Assembly: GCF_000252165.1 (NCBI RefSeq)
Contig: NZ_BAET01000014.1
Coordinates: forward strand, 62,001 to 126,000
Source: Glaciecola punicea ACAM 611
Lineage (GTDB): Bacteria > Pseudomonadota > Gammaproteobacteria > Enterobacterales > Alteromonadaceae
Direction of reading: 5' to 3'
DNA: 64,000 bases
The notes beneath the pieces were generated by a model, which was not told the origin of the DNA, did not search any database, and worked only from the letters and a program-made list of their open reading frames with translations. Each line of letters starts with the position of its first letter. Positions within the stretch are counted from its first letter, which is position 1. This document shows, piece by piece, positions 1-10,152 of this stretch. A program made the position numbers and the translations under genes.

Positions 1-1
1 G

Positions 2-730
2 TCTGCAGACGTGACAGACGTTGCCAAAAAGTATTGGGTAGAAGAAACTAAGCAGTGGGTTGCTCTAACTAAACGTGCACGACCTATAATGGTCAGAAAG
101 GGTACGTTTGACGATGCGCCTATTACCGGCCTAGAGCAGTTGGTCGGCACTGAGTTTATTAACAGTATTTGTATTCGCTCGTCTAGCAATATTTATAATC
201 AGTCGATGGTGTCGGCGCTGATTGAAATTTGGGGCGATGAGAAAACCTTAGCGTGGGCCAAAGGCATGGTGGCTAATTTTGCACGCTCCCCTAAAGGCGG
301 CGATCGTGACCAAATAAAAGCGCTCGCAGCGGGTGAATGCGACGTGGCTATTGCTAATACCTACTATTTAGGCGGTATGTTAACCAGTAAAGATGAAGAC
401 ACGCGCCAAGTCGCGCAGCAGATAGAGGTGGTGTGGTATGATCAGGGTGAAAATGAGATGGGGGTGCATGTCAACGTGTCAGGTGCCGCTATTACAAAAT
501 ATGCTAAAAACAAAGAAAACGCTGAAAAACTGTTGGCGTATATGCTCACCGAAACAGCACAAAAATGGTACGCAGAAGTCAATCATGAATACCCCGTGAT
601 TGAGGGCGTTGCCGTAAGTCAAGAACTAGCTAGCTTTGGTGAGTTTAAGGGTCAGACAGTACCGCTTACCAAAATAGGCGAAAATAATGCCAAAGCCTTA
701 ATGCTGATGGACCGAGCCGGCTGGAAATAA
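2..730 (+). CDS. fbpA: Iron(III) ABC transporter substrate-binding protein, 5' end outside window
   Basis: C-terminal 243 codons of a periplasmic ferric-iron binding protein (FbpA/FutA/Idi family) that delivers Fe3+ to the FbpBC importer. The reading frame is open from base 2, so the true start and signal peptide lie upstream. The segment around codons 100-125 (GDRDQIKALAAGECDVAIANTYYLG in two halves) holds the GDRDQ and ANTYY signatures; the paired tyrosines are the iron ligands known in this family. The end (EVNHEYPV...) is also typical of FbpA. An FbpB-type permease and FbpC-type ATPase follow on the same strand, which supports the assignment. Metal specificity is inferred from family. Confidence 0.88.
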   Translation, partial: SADVTDVAKKYWVEETKQWVALTKRARPIMVRKGTFDDAPITGLEQLVGTEFINSICIRSSSNIYNQSMVSALIEIWGDEKTLAWAKGMVANFARSPKGGDRDQIKALAAGECDVAIANTYYLGGMLTSKDEDTRQVAQQIEVVWYDQGENEMGVHVNVSGAAITKYAKNKENAEKLLAYMLTETAQKWYAEVNHEYPVIEGVAVSQELASFGEFKGQTVPLTKIGENNAKALMLMDRAGWK

Positions 731-813
731 ACATTAAGCTGTGCGTTTTCGCTATTTTTCTGCTTCAAATACGGTAGAATATAGATACCTTATTACGTCA
801 TCTTTGATTTTAC

Positions 814-2439
814 ATGTACGCCAAAATAAGCCTACTTAAAATAAGCACATGGACAATAACGGGACTCTTTGCAGTCCCGTTATTAGTTGTGTTTGCCAGC
901 ATGGCCAATTTTGACACGCAGGTATGGTCGCATTTGCTTAGCACCGTAATGGGTAGCTACGTATTTAATAGCTTGGTGTTGGCAATAGGGGTCGGCCTAG
1001 GCACCGCGGTGATAGGCACCTATTTGGCGTGGTTTATGGTCAACTATGTTTTTTACGGCAAATCCTTACTCAACTGGTTAATTTTGCTGCCATTAGCCAT
1101 GCCTGCTTATATTATTGCCTACACCTACACCGGCATGCTTGATTTTTCAGGACCTCTACAGCAATTTTTGCGCACACTATTTGAGGCGCCGTTTAATCAA
1201 CAAATGCTGCCCGATATCCGCAGTCTTGAAGGCGCGGTGTTGGTCATGATTTTAGTACTTTACCCATATGTATACTTACTTGCCAGAACGGCGTTTAGCG
1301 AGCAATCGGCGCAGTTTACTTTGGTATCAAAACTAGCCGGCCTGTCGCGTTTTCAACATATGAAGCAAGTCGCGTTACCTTTGGCAAGACCGTCCATAAT
1401 TACAGGCGCGGCGCTAGCCATGATGGAAGCAATGGCTGATTATGGGACCGTGGCCTATTTTGGTATAAACACCTTTACCACCGGTATATACCGTACCTGG
1501 TTTGGCATGGGTAATGCGACGGCCGCGAGTCAATTAGCTACTATGCTATGCTTAGTGGTATTTGTTTTACTATGGATAGAAAAAAGCAGCCGCAAGCACC
1601 ACAGTCGCTACCAATCTAGGCACGCCGGCAGCATAAAGGCAAAAACAACGACACCATTGAAGTCTGCAGGCTTGTTTGTTTTGTGCGTAATACCGGCTGT
1701 GTTTGGCTTTATTATTCCCTTCATTCAGCTTATGTGGTGGTCTGCACAGTATTTTGACAAAGGCGTCTTTATCGATTATTTGCCTTTACTGGGCACGTCT
1801 TTGAAGTTAGCTTTTATAAGCGCAGCGCTTATTGTGTCGCTGGCCTTAGTGATCAGCTATTGCAAACGCCGTTTCGCGAGTCGAAAAATAGCCTTGGCGA
1901 GTCAATTTGTAGGTTTAGGCTATGCTTTGCCCGGTGTGGTCATTGCGGTTGGAGTAGTGCAGGTTTCAGGCGCGGTAGACATTAATATTAATCGTTTTAC
2001 ACTCGCTTTTTTTGACTGGCAACCCGGGCTAATAATGTCTGGCAGTATCGCCATCCTCATTTTTGCCTATGCGGTAAGATACTTAAGTGTTGCCATGCAC
2101 AATACCGACACCGGGCTTGAGCGTATTAAACCAAATGTAGATGAAGTATCTGCAAGTTTGGGCGTAAATACCGCTCAAACCTTGCAAAGAGTGCATATCC
2201 CCTTATTGCGAGCGAGTTTAGTCAGTGCGTTTATTTTAGTCTTTGTCGATGTACTAAAAGAGCTGCCCGCAACATTAATTTTGCGCCCGTTTAATGTGAA
2301 CACGCTGGCCGTTAAAACATTCGAGTTGGCGTCTGACGAACGTTTGATAGACGCTGCGCTTCCGGCCGTAAGCATCGTCATTGCGGGTTTATTGCCTGTT
2401 ATCTTTTTAACCATGAGCCTTGAGAAACGCAGAAAGTGA
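814..2439 (+). CDS. fbpB: Iron(III) ABC transporter permease
   Basis: Inner-membrane permease of 541 aa with two fused permease modules, about twelve hydrophobic segments in all, the usual FbpB layout. Two EAA-type cytoplasmic loops that contact the ATPase are visible, one near residues 165-195 (AGLSRFQHMKQVALPLARPS) and one near 450-480 (SLGVNTAQTLQRVHIPLLR). It starts at an ATG 83 bp after fbpA and its stop overlaps the fbpC GTG by four bases (GTGA), so translation of B and C is probably coupled. Together the three genes import Fe3+ across the inner membrane. Confidence 0.88.
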   Translation: MYAKISLLKISTWTITGLFAVPLLVVFASMANFDTQVWSHLLSTVMGSYVFNSLVLAIGVGLGTAVIGTYLAWFMVNYVFYGKSLLNWLILLPLAMPAYIIAYTYTGMLDFSGPLQQFLRTLFEAPFNQQMLPDIRSLEGAVLVMILVLYPYVYLLARTAFSEQSAQFTLVSKLAGLSRFQHMKQVALPLARPSIITGAALAMMEAMADYGTVAYFGINTFTTGIYRTWFGMGNATAASQLATMLCLVVFVLLWIEKSSRKHHSRYQSRHAGSIKAKTTTPLKSAGLFVLCVIPAVFGFIIPFIQLMWWSAQYFDKGVFIDYLPLLGTSLKLAFISAALIVSLALVISYCKRRFASRKIALASQFVGLGYALPGVVIAVGVVQVSGAVDININRFTLAFFDWQPGLIMSGSIAILIFAYAVRYLSVAMHNTDTGLERIKPNVDEVSASLGVNTAQTLQRVHIPLLRASLVSAFILVFVDVLKELPATLILRPFNVNTLAVKTFELASDERLIDAALPAVSIVIAGLLPVIFLTMSLEKRRK

Positions 2440-3500
2440 ATACTAACCAAGTCAATTTACCTGTTTTGTCTATACAGGACTTAAGCATATCGTATGGCGC
2501 TGAGCCGGTCTTGAGCAATATTAATTTAGCCATTCAAAAGGCCGATATTGCCTGTGTTTTGGGGCCATCAGGCAGCGGTAAGACAAGCTTGCTGCGCGCT
2601 ATTGCTGGCTTTATTGAAGTGGCAAACGGCAGCATTGATATTAATGGGCAACGCATGAGCGACTCAAACAGTATTAAACCGCCTAACAAACGCTCAGTTG
2701 GTGTGGTCTTTCAAGACTTTGCGCTGTTTCCGCATTTAACCGTGCAACAGAATATCGAATTTGGTTTAGGCAAGTTAAGTCGCGATGATAAGCAAGCCAC
2801 CGCCATGAAGTACATGCACATAATGGGTATTGCAGCTCTTGCGCATAAATACCCAGCAGATCTGTCAGGTGGACAGCAGCAGCGAGTAGCGATTGCGCGA
2901 GCGGTAGCCCCACAGCCAGATATTTTATTAATGGATGAAGCCTTTTCAAGCCTCGATCCTACCTTACGTGAGCAAGTTGCACGCGATGTACGCGAGATCA
3001 TACAACAGCTTGGTTTGACCGCTATTTTAGTTACTCACGACCAGCAAGAAGCCTTTGCTTTTGCCGACAAAATAGCGGTGGTGGCGAATGGTTTCTTACA
3101 GCAGTTTTCATCGGCCTATAACCTATATCACGAACCGACAAGCTACTTTGTGGCTAAGTTTATAGGTGAGGGTGCCTTTATAGAGGGCCAAACAGTAGAG
3201 CGTGCAAAAGGGTGGTTTGCAAAAACAGCACTAGGTGAAATGCGCTTAAGCGGCGATGATTATTCGCACACTCCCACGGTCAAAATATTGCTGCGGCCAG
3301 ACGATGTGATACACGATGATGCTAGCCCCACCAAAGCGATTATAAAAGAGAAGCATTTTAGAGGCGCTTTTATTCGCTACGAATTAAGTCTTTCGCCATC
3401 AAATGAAAAAGTGTTGTGTTTTGCGCCTAGTCATCACGATCATAGCATTGGTTCAAGCTTTGGCATACGCGCAGAAGTTGAGCATGTGATCAGTTTTTAA
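2436..3500 (+). CDS. fbpC: Iron(III) ABC transporter ATP-binding protein
   Basis: ATPase subunit of 354 aa that energises FbpB. Walker A GPSGSGKTS is at residues 43-51, the Q-loop VFQDF near 91-95, the signature LSGGQQQR at 143-150, Walker B ILLMDEA at 163-169, and the switch histidine in ILVTHDQ near 197. The last ~110 residues form the TOBE-like regulatory domain usual in this family. The start is GTG at 2436, overlapping the fbpB stop. The length is normal for FbpC/PotA-type ATPases. Substrate assignment rests on the fbpA and fbpB neighbours. Confidence 0.88.
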   Translation: MNTNQVNLPVLSIQDLSISYGAEPVLSNINLAIQKADIACVLGPSGSGKTSLLRAIAGFIEVANGSIDINGQRMSDSNSIKPPNKRSVGVVFQDFALFPHLTVQQNIEFGLGKLSRDDKQATAMKYMHIMGIAALAHKYPADLSGGQQQRVAIARAVAPQPDILLMDEAFSSLDPTLREQVARDVREIIQQLGLTAILVTHDQQEAFAFADKIAVVANGFLQQFSSAYNLYHEPTSYFVAKFIGEGAFIEGQTVERAKGWFAKTALGEMRLSGDDYSHTPTVKILLRPDDVIHDDASPTKAIIKEKHFRGAFIRYELSLSPSNEKVLCFAPSHHDHSIGSSFGIRAEVEHVISF

Positions 3501-3616
3501 AAGTGATTTTTGAAAAGCTCCTAAGTGAGCTATATCACGCAAAATCAGTTTTGTACTGTAGATTGCGTAAATTTGCTTACGCATGGGTATCAAGGTTAAT
3601 TAATTCTTTTGATTCG

Positions 3617-3645
3617 TTTAGTCTGTTTCATCTTTAGTTTATAAT
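3617..3645 (+). promoter_or_regulatory. Candidate sigma-70 promoter for aspS
   Basis: A perfect -10 TATAAT (3640-3645) lies 17 bp after a weak -35 TTTAGT (3617-3622), about 100 bp upstream of aspS in a 245-bp gap. The long leader up to 3746 shows no recognised riboswitch. Assigned by pattern only. Confidence 0.4.
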
Positions 3646-3745
3646 ACTTTAGCTAACGAATCGTTTACAGTTAGGGCTCAAGTAGAGCTTACCAATTAAC
3701 ATCTACTGAGTTTCACATCAATATTTATAGGGAAAGGTTGTATTA

Positions 3746-5524
3746 ATGCGCACTAATTATTGCGGAAAAATAGACACAAAATATCTTGATCAAACAGTTA
3801 CCTTGTTCGGTTGGGTAAATAAACGTCGCGATTTAGGCGGCGTAGTATTTATCGATTTACGCGACCGTGAAGGTATTGTACAAGTGGTGGTTGACCCAGA
3901 TACCGCCAGCGCATTTGAGACTGCCTCAAGCGTGCGCAGCGAATTTTGTTTGTCTGTTGCAGGCATCGTGCGAGCCCGTCCTAGTGCACAAGTAAATAAA
4001 GATATGAGCACCGGCGCTATTGAAATACTGGCCAAAGAAGTCACGATAATTAATAAGGCGCCGGCCTTACCGCTTGATTGGAACCAAGAAAATAGTGAAG
4101 AGCAGCGCTTAAAATATCGCTATCTTGATTTGCGCCGCCCGCTAATGACTAATCGTTTAATATTTCGTTCAAAAGTTACCTCTATTGTCCGTCGTTTTTT
4201 AGAAGACAACGATTTTTTAGATATAGAAACGCCTATTCTAACCAAAGCAACGCCCGAGGGTGCGCGTGATTATTTAGTTCCAAGCCGCACGCATAAAGGC
4301 GAGTTTTTTGCGCTGCCGCAATCCCCTCAGCTATTTAAGCAACTGCTTATGATGAGCGGCATGGATAAGTACTACCAAATAGTTAAGTGTTTTCGTGACG
4401 AAGACCTACGCGCCGATCGGCAGCCAGAGTTTACTCAAATAGATATAGAAACGTCGTTTTTAGATGCTGGCGGTGTAATGGAAATTACCGAGCGCTTAGT
4501 CAAAGAATTATTTCAAAAATTACTCAAGGTAGACTTAGGTAACTTCCCGCATATGAGCTTTGCAGAGGCTATGCGCCGCTTCGGCAGTGACAAACCTGAT
4601 CTTCGCAATCCACTAGAACTTACCGATGTGGCCAGTGCATTAACGCACATAGAATTTAAAGTATTTAGTGGGCCAGCTAACGACGCAAACGGCCGCGTGG
4701 CGGCTATATGCGTGCCCGGCGGCGCCTCACTTTCGCGCAAACAAATTGATCAATACGGCAGTTTTGTGGGCGTTTATGGCGCAAAAGGTCTGGCGTGGAT
4801 TAAAGTAAACGAATTAGCAAAAGGCCTAGAAGGCTTACAAAGCCCCATTCTTAAATTCTTAGATGCCGTCGCAATTGACGCCATTTTGAGTGCCACAAAA
4901 GCCGAAGACGGCGATATTTTGCTCTTTGGCGCGGGGGATTATACCACCGTGACCGAGGCATTAGGGGCGCTTCGAATTAAGTTAGGCGAAGATTTATCGC
5001 TGTTGCAAGGCCAGTGGAAACCGCTTTGGGTTGTAGATTTCCCCATGTTTGAAGAGGCCGACGGTCGCCTACATGCGCTGCATCATCCTTTTACTGCCCC
5101 GAGTGACAGCAGCATAGAGAAACTAAGTAATAATCCTAAAGAAGCGCTGTCAAATGCTTACGATATGGTACTCAATGGGGTTGAATTAGGCGGCGGTTCA
5201 GTGCGTATTCATACTATGGAAATGCAGGCTAAGGTATTTGAACTACTGGGAATTGAGAGTGAAGAAGCACAAGAAAAATTTGGTTTTTTACTGGAAGCCT
5301 TAAAGTACGGCACTCCCCCGCATGCTGGCTTAGCCTTTGGTTTAGATCGTTTAGTAATGCTAATGGTTGGCGCGGACTCTATTCGAGACGTTATGGCGTT
5401 TCCTAAAACAAATACCGCGGCCTGTCCGTTAACGGGTGCACCGGGTAGAGCTAACCCTCAGCAGTTAAAAGAGCTGTCTATTGCAACCTTAATCGACCCT
5501 AGCAAAGACGCTGGGAGTGAATAG
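3746..5524 (+). CDS. aspS: Aspartyl-tRNA synthetase
   Basis: Class II aminoacyl-tRNA synthetase, 592 aa, charging tRNA-Asp in the cytoplasm. The N-terminal OB anticodon-binding domain (about 1-105) has [20 protein letters not shown]. Class II motif 2 is [18 protein letters not shown] near 217-234, and motif 3 is GLAFGLDRL near 530. The long insertion between about 280 and 420 (GAD domain) marks the bacterial AspS type. Length matches E. coli AspS (590 aa). ATG start with GGGAAAGG about ten bases upstream. nudB follows after 52 bp, as in E. coli. Confidence 0.97.
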   Translation: MRTNYCGKIDTKYLDQTVTLFGWVNKRRDLGGVVFIDLRDREGIVQVVVDPDTASAFETASSVRSEFCLSVAGIVRARPSAQVNKDMSTGAIEILAKEVTIINKAPALPLDWNQENSEEQRLKYRYLDLRRPLMTNRLIFRSKVTSIVRRFLEDNDFLDIETPILTKATPEGARDYLVPSRTHKGEFFALPQSPQLFKQLLMMSGMDKYYQIVKCFRDEDLRADRQPEFTQIDIETSFLDAGGVMEITERLVKELFQKLLKVDLGNFPHMSFAEAMRRFGSDKPDLRNPLELTDVASALTHIEFKVFSGPANDANGRVAAICVPGGASLSRKQIDQYGSFVGVYGAKGLAWIKVNELAKGLEGLQSPILKFLDAVAIDAILSATKAEDGDILLFGAGDYTTVTEALGALRIKLGEDLSLLQGQWKPLWVVDFPMFEEADGRLHALHHPFTAPSDSSIEKLSNNPKEALSNAYDMVLNGVELGGGSVRIHTMEMQAKVFELLGIESEEAQEKFGFLLEALKYGTPPHAGLAFGLDRLVMLMVGADSIRDVMAFPKTNTAACPLTGAPGRANPQQLKELSIATLIDPSKDAGSE

Positions 5525-5576
5525 TGATTGTTTGCACCAATATAAACAATAGCAATAACCACGACCAAAGGTAGTA

Positions 5577-6044
5577 ATGATACTAAAGCGACCCGAATCG
5601 GTGCTAATAGTGCTGTATAACGAGTATAACAAAGTGCTAGTGCTGCAGCGCATAGACGACGCCAACTTTTGGCAGTCGGTTACCGGTACCATGGAAGTGG
5701 GCGAGGTGCCCATTCAAACTGCAGCGCGAGAAGTGTTAGAAGAAACCGGTATAAATTTGAGCTTTGCGCACACAAACGAAGCGGGGTTTTTACATCACTT
5801 AATGGACTGCAGGCTGGTAAATCAATATCTTATTCGAGAAGACTGGCTGTACCGATACCCGAAAGGCGTGACCAAAAACTTCGAATATGTGTTCTGCGCC
5901 CAGGTGCCTGCAAATTCGACAATTATCTTAACTGAGCATACGGCTTACGAGTGGTTAAACAAACAAGACGCCATGGCAAAAGTGTGGTCAAGCACGAATA
6001 AGTGGGCTATAAGTCAGTTTGTACCAAAAACGATTGATGCTTAA
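5577..6044 (+). CDS. nudB: Dihydroneopterin triphosphate diphosphatase (Nudix)
   Basis: Nudix hydrolase of 155 aa. The Nudix box runs from residue 37 to 59 with G37, E43, R51, E52, E55, E56 and G58 all in register, giving the metal-binding helix. NudB removes pyrophosphate from 7,8-dihydroneopterin triphosphate in folate synthesis. Gene position directly after aspS and before ruvC is the enterobacterial nudB position, which makes this more likely than a generic Nudix enzyme. In E. coli yebC sits between nudB and ruvC; here it does not. Confidence 0.88.
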   Translation: MILKRPESVLIVLYNEYNKVLVLQRIDDANFWQSVTGTMEVGEVPIQTAAREVLEETGINLSFAHTNEAGFLHHLMDCRLVNQYLIREDWLYRYPKGVTKNFEYVFCAQVPANSTIILTEHTAYEWLNKQDAMAKVWSSTNKWAISQFVPKTIDA

Positions 6045-6107
6045 TCTACAGCTGGCTCCAATAATACTCTTGACGTTGTTTCAATACATAAGGCTAGGGC
6101 ATTGCAT

Positions 6108-6629
6108 ATGCATATAATACTTGGGATAGATCCAGGATCGCGTATCACCGGCTACGGTATTATTGGCATAAGAGGCAACAAAGCTGAGTACTTAGGCAGC
6201 GGCTGTATAAAAGTAATGGATGAAAGCCTGCCCAAACGTCTTAAAAATGTATATGACGGGGTCAGTGAAATAATAAAACAGTTCAAGCCTACCGAGTTTG
6301 CCATCGAGCAAGTGTTTATGGCTAAAAACCCCGATTCGGCGCTCAAGCTTGGCCAAGCCAGAGGCGCTGCTATTGTTGCAGCGACCTGTGTTGACTTGCC
6401 TGTATTTGAATATTCAGCCAGACAAATAAAACAATCGGTGGTAGGCAAAGGCAGCGCCGATAAAATCCAAGTTCAGCATATGGTTACCCATTTGCTCAAG
6501 CTAGGTAAAACGCCTCAAGCTGATGCTGCCGATGCGCTTGCGGTTGCTTTATGTCACTTACACACCCAACAAAGTATGATTAAAATGGCGGGTAGTGCTA
6601 CTAAAACAGTTCGGCGACGTTTACAATAA
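6108..6629 (+). CDS. ruvC: Crossover junction endodeoxyribonuclease RuvC
   Basis: Holliday junction resolvase, 173 aa from this ATG. RNase H-like fold with the acidic quartet: D8 in GIDPGSR, E67 in FAIEQVF, and the two aspartates of the C-terminal ADAADAL segment. An in-frame TTG six bases earlier (6102) could add two residues; the ATG is preferred because it puts the first aspartate close to the family position (D7 in E. coli). RuvC cleaves junctions held by RuvAB, encoded next in the same direction. Confidence 0.95.
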   Translation: MHIILGIDPGSRITGYGIIGIRGNKAEYLGSGCIKVMDESLPKRLKNVYDGVSEIIKQFKPTEFAIEQVFMAKNPDSALKLGQARGAAIVAATCVDLPVFEYSARQIKQSVVGKGSADKIQVQHMVTHLLKLGKTPQADAADALAVALCHLHTQQSMIKMAGSATKTVRRRLQ

Positions 6630-6674
6630 TCATCACATTCAAAAGCTTTACTATAAGAAGATAAAAGCCACATT

Positions 6675-7298
6675 ATGATAGCGCAACTCACCGGCATTAT
6701 TGTTGAAAAAATACCCCCTGAAATCGTATTAGACGTGGGCGGGGTAGGTTACGAAATTCAGTTGCCCATGACCAGCTTCTATCAGCTTCCAGACATTGCT
6801 ATGCAAGTTACCTTGTATACTCACTTTGTGGTACGTGAAGACGCTCAGCTATTATTTGGTTTTGTCGATCGCGTAGAACGAACTTTGTTTAGAGTGTTGA
6901 TAAAAGCAAACGGCGTGGGGCCTAAACTTGCCTGTACAATACTGTCGGGCATGTCGGCCAATCAATTTGTAAGCGCAGTAATGCATGAAGATATTACTGC
7001 TCTGGTTAAAATGCCGGGCGTGGGTAAAAAAACAGCTGAGCGTTTGGTGGTTGAACTAAAAGACAAGCTTAACGATTTAGAAACCTTGCCTAACTTGAGC
7101 ATTCATAAGCCAATGGCAACGGGCGGGTCGGAGTCGCAGTTGCTGGTTGCAAAAGTAAGTGCGATAGATGAAGCGGTGAGTGCTCTTATAGCCTTAGGTT
7201 ATAAGCGAAACCAAGCTGAAACCGCCGTTAGAAAGATTGCAAGCGAAGATGCGAGCAGCGAAAAGCTTATTCGCGATTCACTTAAATCGATGGTGTAA
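6675..7298 (+). CDS. ruvA: Holliday junction branch migration protein RuvA
   Basis: 207-aa junction-binding subunit of the RuvAB motor. An N-terminal OB domain (about 1-65) is followed by paired helix-hairpin-helix motifs (ANGVGPKLACTIL near 76-88 and MPGVGKKTAERLV near 113-125). A flexible acidic linker and a C-terminal three-helix domain (about 155-207), which contacts RuvB, complete it. Length is normal (E. coli 203 aa). It lies 45 bp after ruvC and 62 bp before ruvB, likely one operon. Confidence 0.96.
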   Translation: MIAQLTGIIVEKIPPEIVLDVGGVGYEIQLPMTSFYQLPDIAMQVTLYTHFVVREDAQLLFGFVDRVERTLFRVLIKANGVGPKLACTILSGMSANQFVSAVMHEDITALVKMPGVGKKTAERLVVELKDKLNDLETLPNLSIHKPMATGGSESQLLVAKVSAIDEAVSALIALGYKRNQAETAVRKIASEDASSEKLIRDSLKSMV

Positions 7299-7360
7299 GT
7301 GATAAAAAATCACACAATTGATTTACCCATATACGATCAAGGCCACATGAGAACAAACAT

Positions 7361-8365
7361 ATGATTGAAGCCGACAGTATTTTACGACCCCAAGAACAAT
7401 CAGACGATGTTGCTATTGACCGGGCCATACGGCCTAAAATGCTGATTGATTACGTGGGCCAAAAACCGGTCTGCGACCAAATGGAAATATTTATCGAAGC
7501 GGCCCGAGCGCGCAAAGACGCACTCGATCATGTTCTAATTTTTGGGCCACCGGGACTAGGTAAAACAACGCTTGCGTATATTGTTGCCAATGAAATGAAC
7601 GTGAATATTAAGACCACATCGGGTCCGGTATTAGAAAAAGCTGGCGATTTAGCCGCGCTGTTGACTAATTTAGAAGAAAACGATGTGTTGTTTATTGATG
7701 AAATCCACCGCTTGAGTCCCGTGGTAGAAGAAATTTTGTATCCGGCGATGGAAGATTATCAGCTTGATATAATGATAGGAGAGGGACCCTCGGCGCGTTC
7801 AATCAAATTAGAGTTGCCACCCTTTACTCTAATAGGCGCGACCACCCGAGCAGGCTCGCTTACGTCGCCGCTGCGCGATCGTTTCGGCATTACACAGCGC
7901 TTAGAGTTCTATAAAATAGTCGACTTAACCAGTATCATCACGCGCAGTGCCAAACATTTAAACATGGACATGACCCAAGAAGGCGCGCTTGAAATTGCTA
8001 AACGCTCCCGCGGTACGCCGCGTATTGCAAATCGTCTACTGCGGCGAGTGCGTGACTACGCGCAAGTGAAAAGCAATGGCACCGTAACCGACGAAGTTGC
8101 TGCCTTAGCGTTGAATATGCTAGATGTAGACAAGTTAGGCTTTGATCTTATGGATAGAAAGTTGTTACTGGCTATTATTGATAAATTCAACGGTGGGCCT
8201 GTGGGTTTAGACAATGTAGCAGCGGCAATAGGCGAAGAAAAAGAAACAATAGAAGATGTGATTGAACCTTTTTTGATTCAACAAGGTTACCTGCAGCGTA
8301 CTCCTCGAGGTAGAATTGCTACCGACAGCGCTTATTTGCATTTAGGTTTTGATATAAAAGAATAA
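7361..8365 (+). CDS. ruvB: Holliday junction branch migration ATPase RuvB
   Basis: AAA+ motor of 334 aa. Walker [10 protein letters not shown] is at residues 62-70, Walker [11 protein letters not shown] near 110-119, sensor 1 LIGATTRAG near 155-163, and the arginine-finger region SPLRDRFG follows. A C-terminal winged helix (about 255-330) ends with TPRGR. It drives branch migration of junctions clamped by RuvA. Its stop codon overlaps the T-run side of a leftward terminator-like hairpin at 8364-8397. Confidence 0.97.
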   Translation: MIEADSILRPQEQSDDVAIDRAIRPKMLIDYVGQKPVCDQMEIFIEAARARKDALDHVLIFGPPGLGKTTLAYIVANEMNVNIKTTSGPVLEKAGDLAALLTNLEENDVLFIDEIHRLSPVVEEILYPAMEDYQLDIMIGEGPSARSIKLELPPFTLIGATTRAGSLTSPLRDRFGITQRLEFYKIVDLTSIITRSAKHLNMDMTQEGALEIAKRSRGTPRIANRLLRRVRDYAQVKSNGTVTDEVAALALNMLDVDKLGFDLMDRKLLLAIIDKFNGGPVGLDNVAAAIGEEKETIEDVIEPFLIQQGYLQRTPRGRIATDSAYLHLGFDIKE

Positions 8366-8397
8366 AAAAAGCCCGCACATATTTTCATAGTGCAGGC
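8364..8397 (-). terminator. Rho-independent terminator reading leftward at the ruvB stop
   Basis: GCCCGCAC (8371-8378) pairs with GTGCAGGC (8390-8397) with one G-U pair around an 11-base AT-rich loop. Seven A on the + strand (8364-8370) become a U7 tract for the minus strand. On the + strand the hairpin is followed by AAAAGTAC, which is not a good U-tract. No minus-strand gene is seen nearby, so its role is unclear. Confidence 0.5.
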
Positions 8398-8629
8398 AAA
8401 AGTACTATTTACTGGAAGGAAGTGCATAAAAAAATAAAAGCTTAAATAATCGCTAGAATTTATTATGTGGTTATTATAAATAAATTTACACTCCAGACAA
8501 GATAATAAAATTTACATTTTGGATTAGATTAATTCATGGTTGTATTTATTTGTAAAATCATAAGTTATTATAAAGCATAAGTTTTATCACTCTGTTAACA
8601 TGATAAGTCCATCGATATTAAGTGCATAC
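8398..8629. other. AT-rich gap between ruvB and ybgC
   Basis: About 230 bp, strongly AT-rich, with no gene recognised on either strand. It must hold the promoter of the ybgC-tol-pal operon, but several overlapping TATAAT-like words make any single choice unsafe. Confidence 0.4.
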
Positions 8630-9022
8630 ATGAATAAGTTTGATATACAATCACGAGTTTATTATGAAGATACCGACGCAGGCGGTATTGTGTATCATGC
8701 TAACTATTTGAAATATATGGAGAGAGCCCGAACCGAGTGGCTTAGGTCGCTTGATATTTCGCAACAGAATTTATTGGAACAATCTTTAGGTTTTGTCGTC
8801 ATAGATATGAAAATTGCGTTTATCCAAAGCGCAAAGCTTGATGACGTACTTAGCGTAAGCTGCCAAGTGGTGCAAAAAAAAGGGGCGAGCTTGAGCTTTG
8901 TTCAAGAAATAAGAAAAAATGATGTCCTGTTGGTTAGTGCACAGGTAAAAGTAGCTTGTGTCAACACACAGCGCTCACGGCCAACAGCCATACCTAAAGA
9001 ACTATATAACGCAATTAATTAG
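8630..9022 (+). CDS. ybgC: Tol-Pal system-associated acyl-CoA thioesterase YbgC
   Basis: Hot-dog-fold thioesterase, 130 aa. The motif [20 protein letters not shown] near residues 10-29 carries the catalytic aspartate of the 4-hydroxybenzoyl-CoA thioesterase family. It hydrolyses acyl-CoA in the cytoplasm and is the standard first gene of tol-pal operons. An upstream in-frame ATG at 8600 would add ten residues; the ATG at 8630 is preferred because it matches the family N-terminus and length (E. coli 134 aa). Neither start has a clear ribosome binding site. Confidence 0.9.
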   Translation: MNKFDIQSRVYYEDTDAGGIVYHANYLKYMERARTEWLRSLDISQQNLLEQSLGFVVIDMKIAFIQSAKLDDVLSVSCQVVQKKGASLSFVQEIRKNDVLLVSAQVKVACVNTQRSRPTAIPKELYNAIN

Positions 9023-9033
9023 GGAAGTACGCA

Positions 9034-9729
9034 GTGAATTCTGAAATGTCAGTATTATATCTATTTTTAGAAGCCAGTTTTGTTGTTAAATTTATTATGC
9101 TGCTGTTAATTGCTGCCTCAATCGTTAGCTGGACCTACATATTTCAAAGAGGCGCGGCATTACGAAAAGCAACTAACGAAGTGAAGGAGTTTGAAGAGTT
9201 GTTTTGGTCGGGCGCCGATTTAAACAAGCTGTATGCCGATTTAACACAAAAAGACGATTTGAGTGGTTGTGCATTAATATTCTGCTCGGGATTTAAAGAG
9301 TATGTACGAATGCGCAAGACTGCGTCTAGCTCACCCGAATCAATTAATGAAGGCACATACAGAGCAATGCGAGTTGCCATGTCTAGACAAGTAGATGATT
9401 TAGAACAGCGTCTGCCGTTTTTAGCCACGGTTGGGTCAATTTCACCTTATATCGGTTTGCTAGGCACTGTGTGGGGCATTATGACGGCGTTTATTGCACT
9501 TGGCCAAGTCAGACAGGCCACCTTACAAATGGTTGCGCCGGGCATTGCCGAAGCACTCATTGCCACCGCCATTGGGCTGTTTGCGGCTATCCCTGCAGTC
9601 ATTGCTTATAATCGCTTTAGCAGCAAAGTGGAAAAGATTGAAAACACCTATGGTAACTTTATGGAAGAATTTTCGGCCATATTGCATCGCCAGAGTTTGG
9701 CCAGCAAAAGCGAAGTAGCGGAGAAGTAA
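9034..9729 (+). CDS. tolQ: Tol-Pal proton-channel subunit TolQ
   Basis: Inner-membrane protein of 231 aa of the MotA/TolQ/ExbB family. One membrane segment near residues 15-38 and two near 130-155 and 165-190, with a cytoplasmic loop between, fit the family. The segment [24 protein letters not shown] is the conserved family core (two parts of a helix and loop). With TolR it uses the proton gradient to energise TolA for outer-membrane constriction at division. GTG start with AGGGAAG ahead; an ATG four codons on is an alternative. Confidence 0.95.
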   Translation: MNSEMSVLYLFLEASFVVKFIMLLLIAASIVSWTYIFQRGAALRKATNEVKEFEELFWSGADLNKLYADLTQKDDLSGCALIFCSGFKEYVRMRKTASSSPESINEGTYRAMRVAMSRQVDDLEQRLPFLATVGSISPYIGLLGTVWGIMTAFIALGQVRQATLQMVAPGIAEALIATAIGLFAAIPAVIAYNRFSSKVEKIENTYGNFMEEFSAILHRQSLASKSEVAEK

Positions 9730-10152
9730 ATGTACGTTCGTAAACGCCGCAAACCTGTTTCTGAAATAAACGTTGTACCCTACATAGATGTTATGCTGGT
9801 GCTGCTGGTTATTTTTATGGCTACCGCAACCGCAGTGACTCAAGGCGTACAGGTCGATTTACCTAAAGCAGAAGCACAAACGATCCAGACCGAAGACGAA
9901 CCGATGATGATCGTATCGGTAGATGCCGACGGGTTGTATTACTTAAACGTGGGAGATGAGCCCGCTAACGCTATGAGCGGTGCGGCGGTAGCAGAGCTAG
10001 TGAGAACTCGGCTGCTAGTCGCGCCAACCACACCTGTAGTGGTGAACGGCGATGGCAATGTTCGATATGAAAAAGTCATCGATCTGATGGTAATGCTGCA
10101 GCGCGCCGGCGTGCCCTCCGTTGGGCTAATGACCGATCCGGATGAGTCTTAA
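9730..10152 (+). CDS. tolR: Tol-Pal proton-channel subunit TolR
   Basis: ExbD/TolR family, 140 aa: short cytoplasmic N-terminus, one membrane helix (about 15-37) carrying the conserved aspartate D20 in VVPYIDVMLVLLVIF, then a periplasmic domain. It starts one base after the tolQ stop and overlaps the tolA start by 11 bp, so the genes are tightly coupled. TolR forms the proton path with TolQ. Confidence 0.94.
   Translation: MYVRKRRKPVSEINVVPYIDVMLVLLVIFMATATAVTQGVQVDLPKAEAQTIQTEDEPMMIVSVDADGLYYLNVGDEPANAMSGAAVAELVRTRLLVAPTTPVVVNGDGNVRYEKVIDLMVMLQRAGVPSVGLMTDPDES

Noticed and set aside
2175-2450. 91-codon minus-strand frame in fbpB
   Set aside because: Antisense shadow of a well-supported gene.
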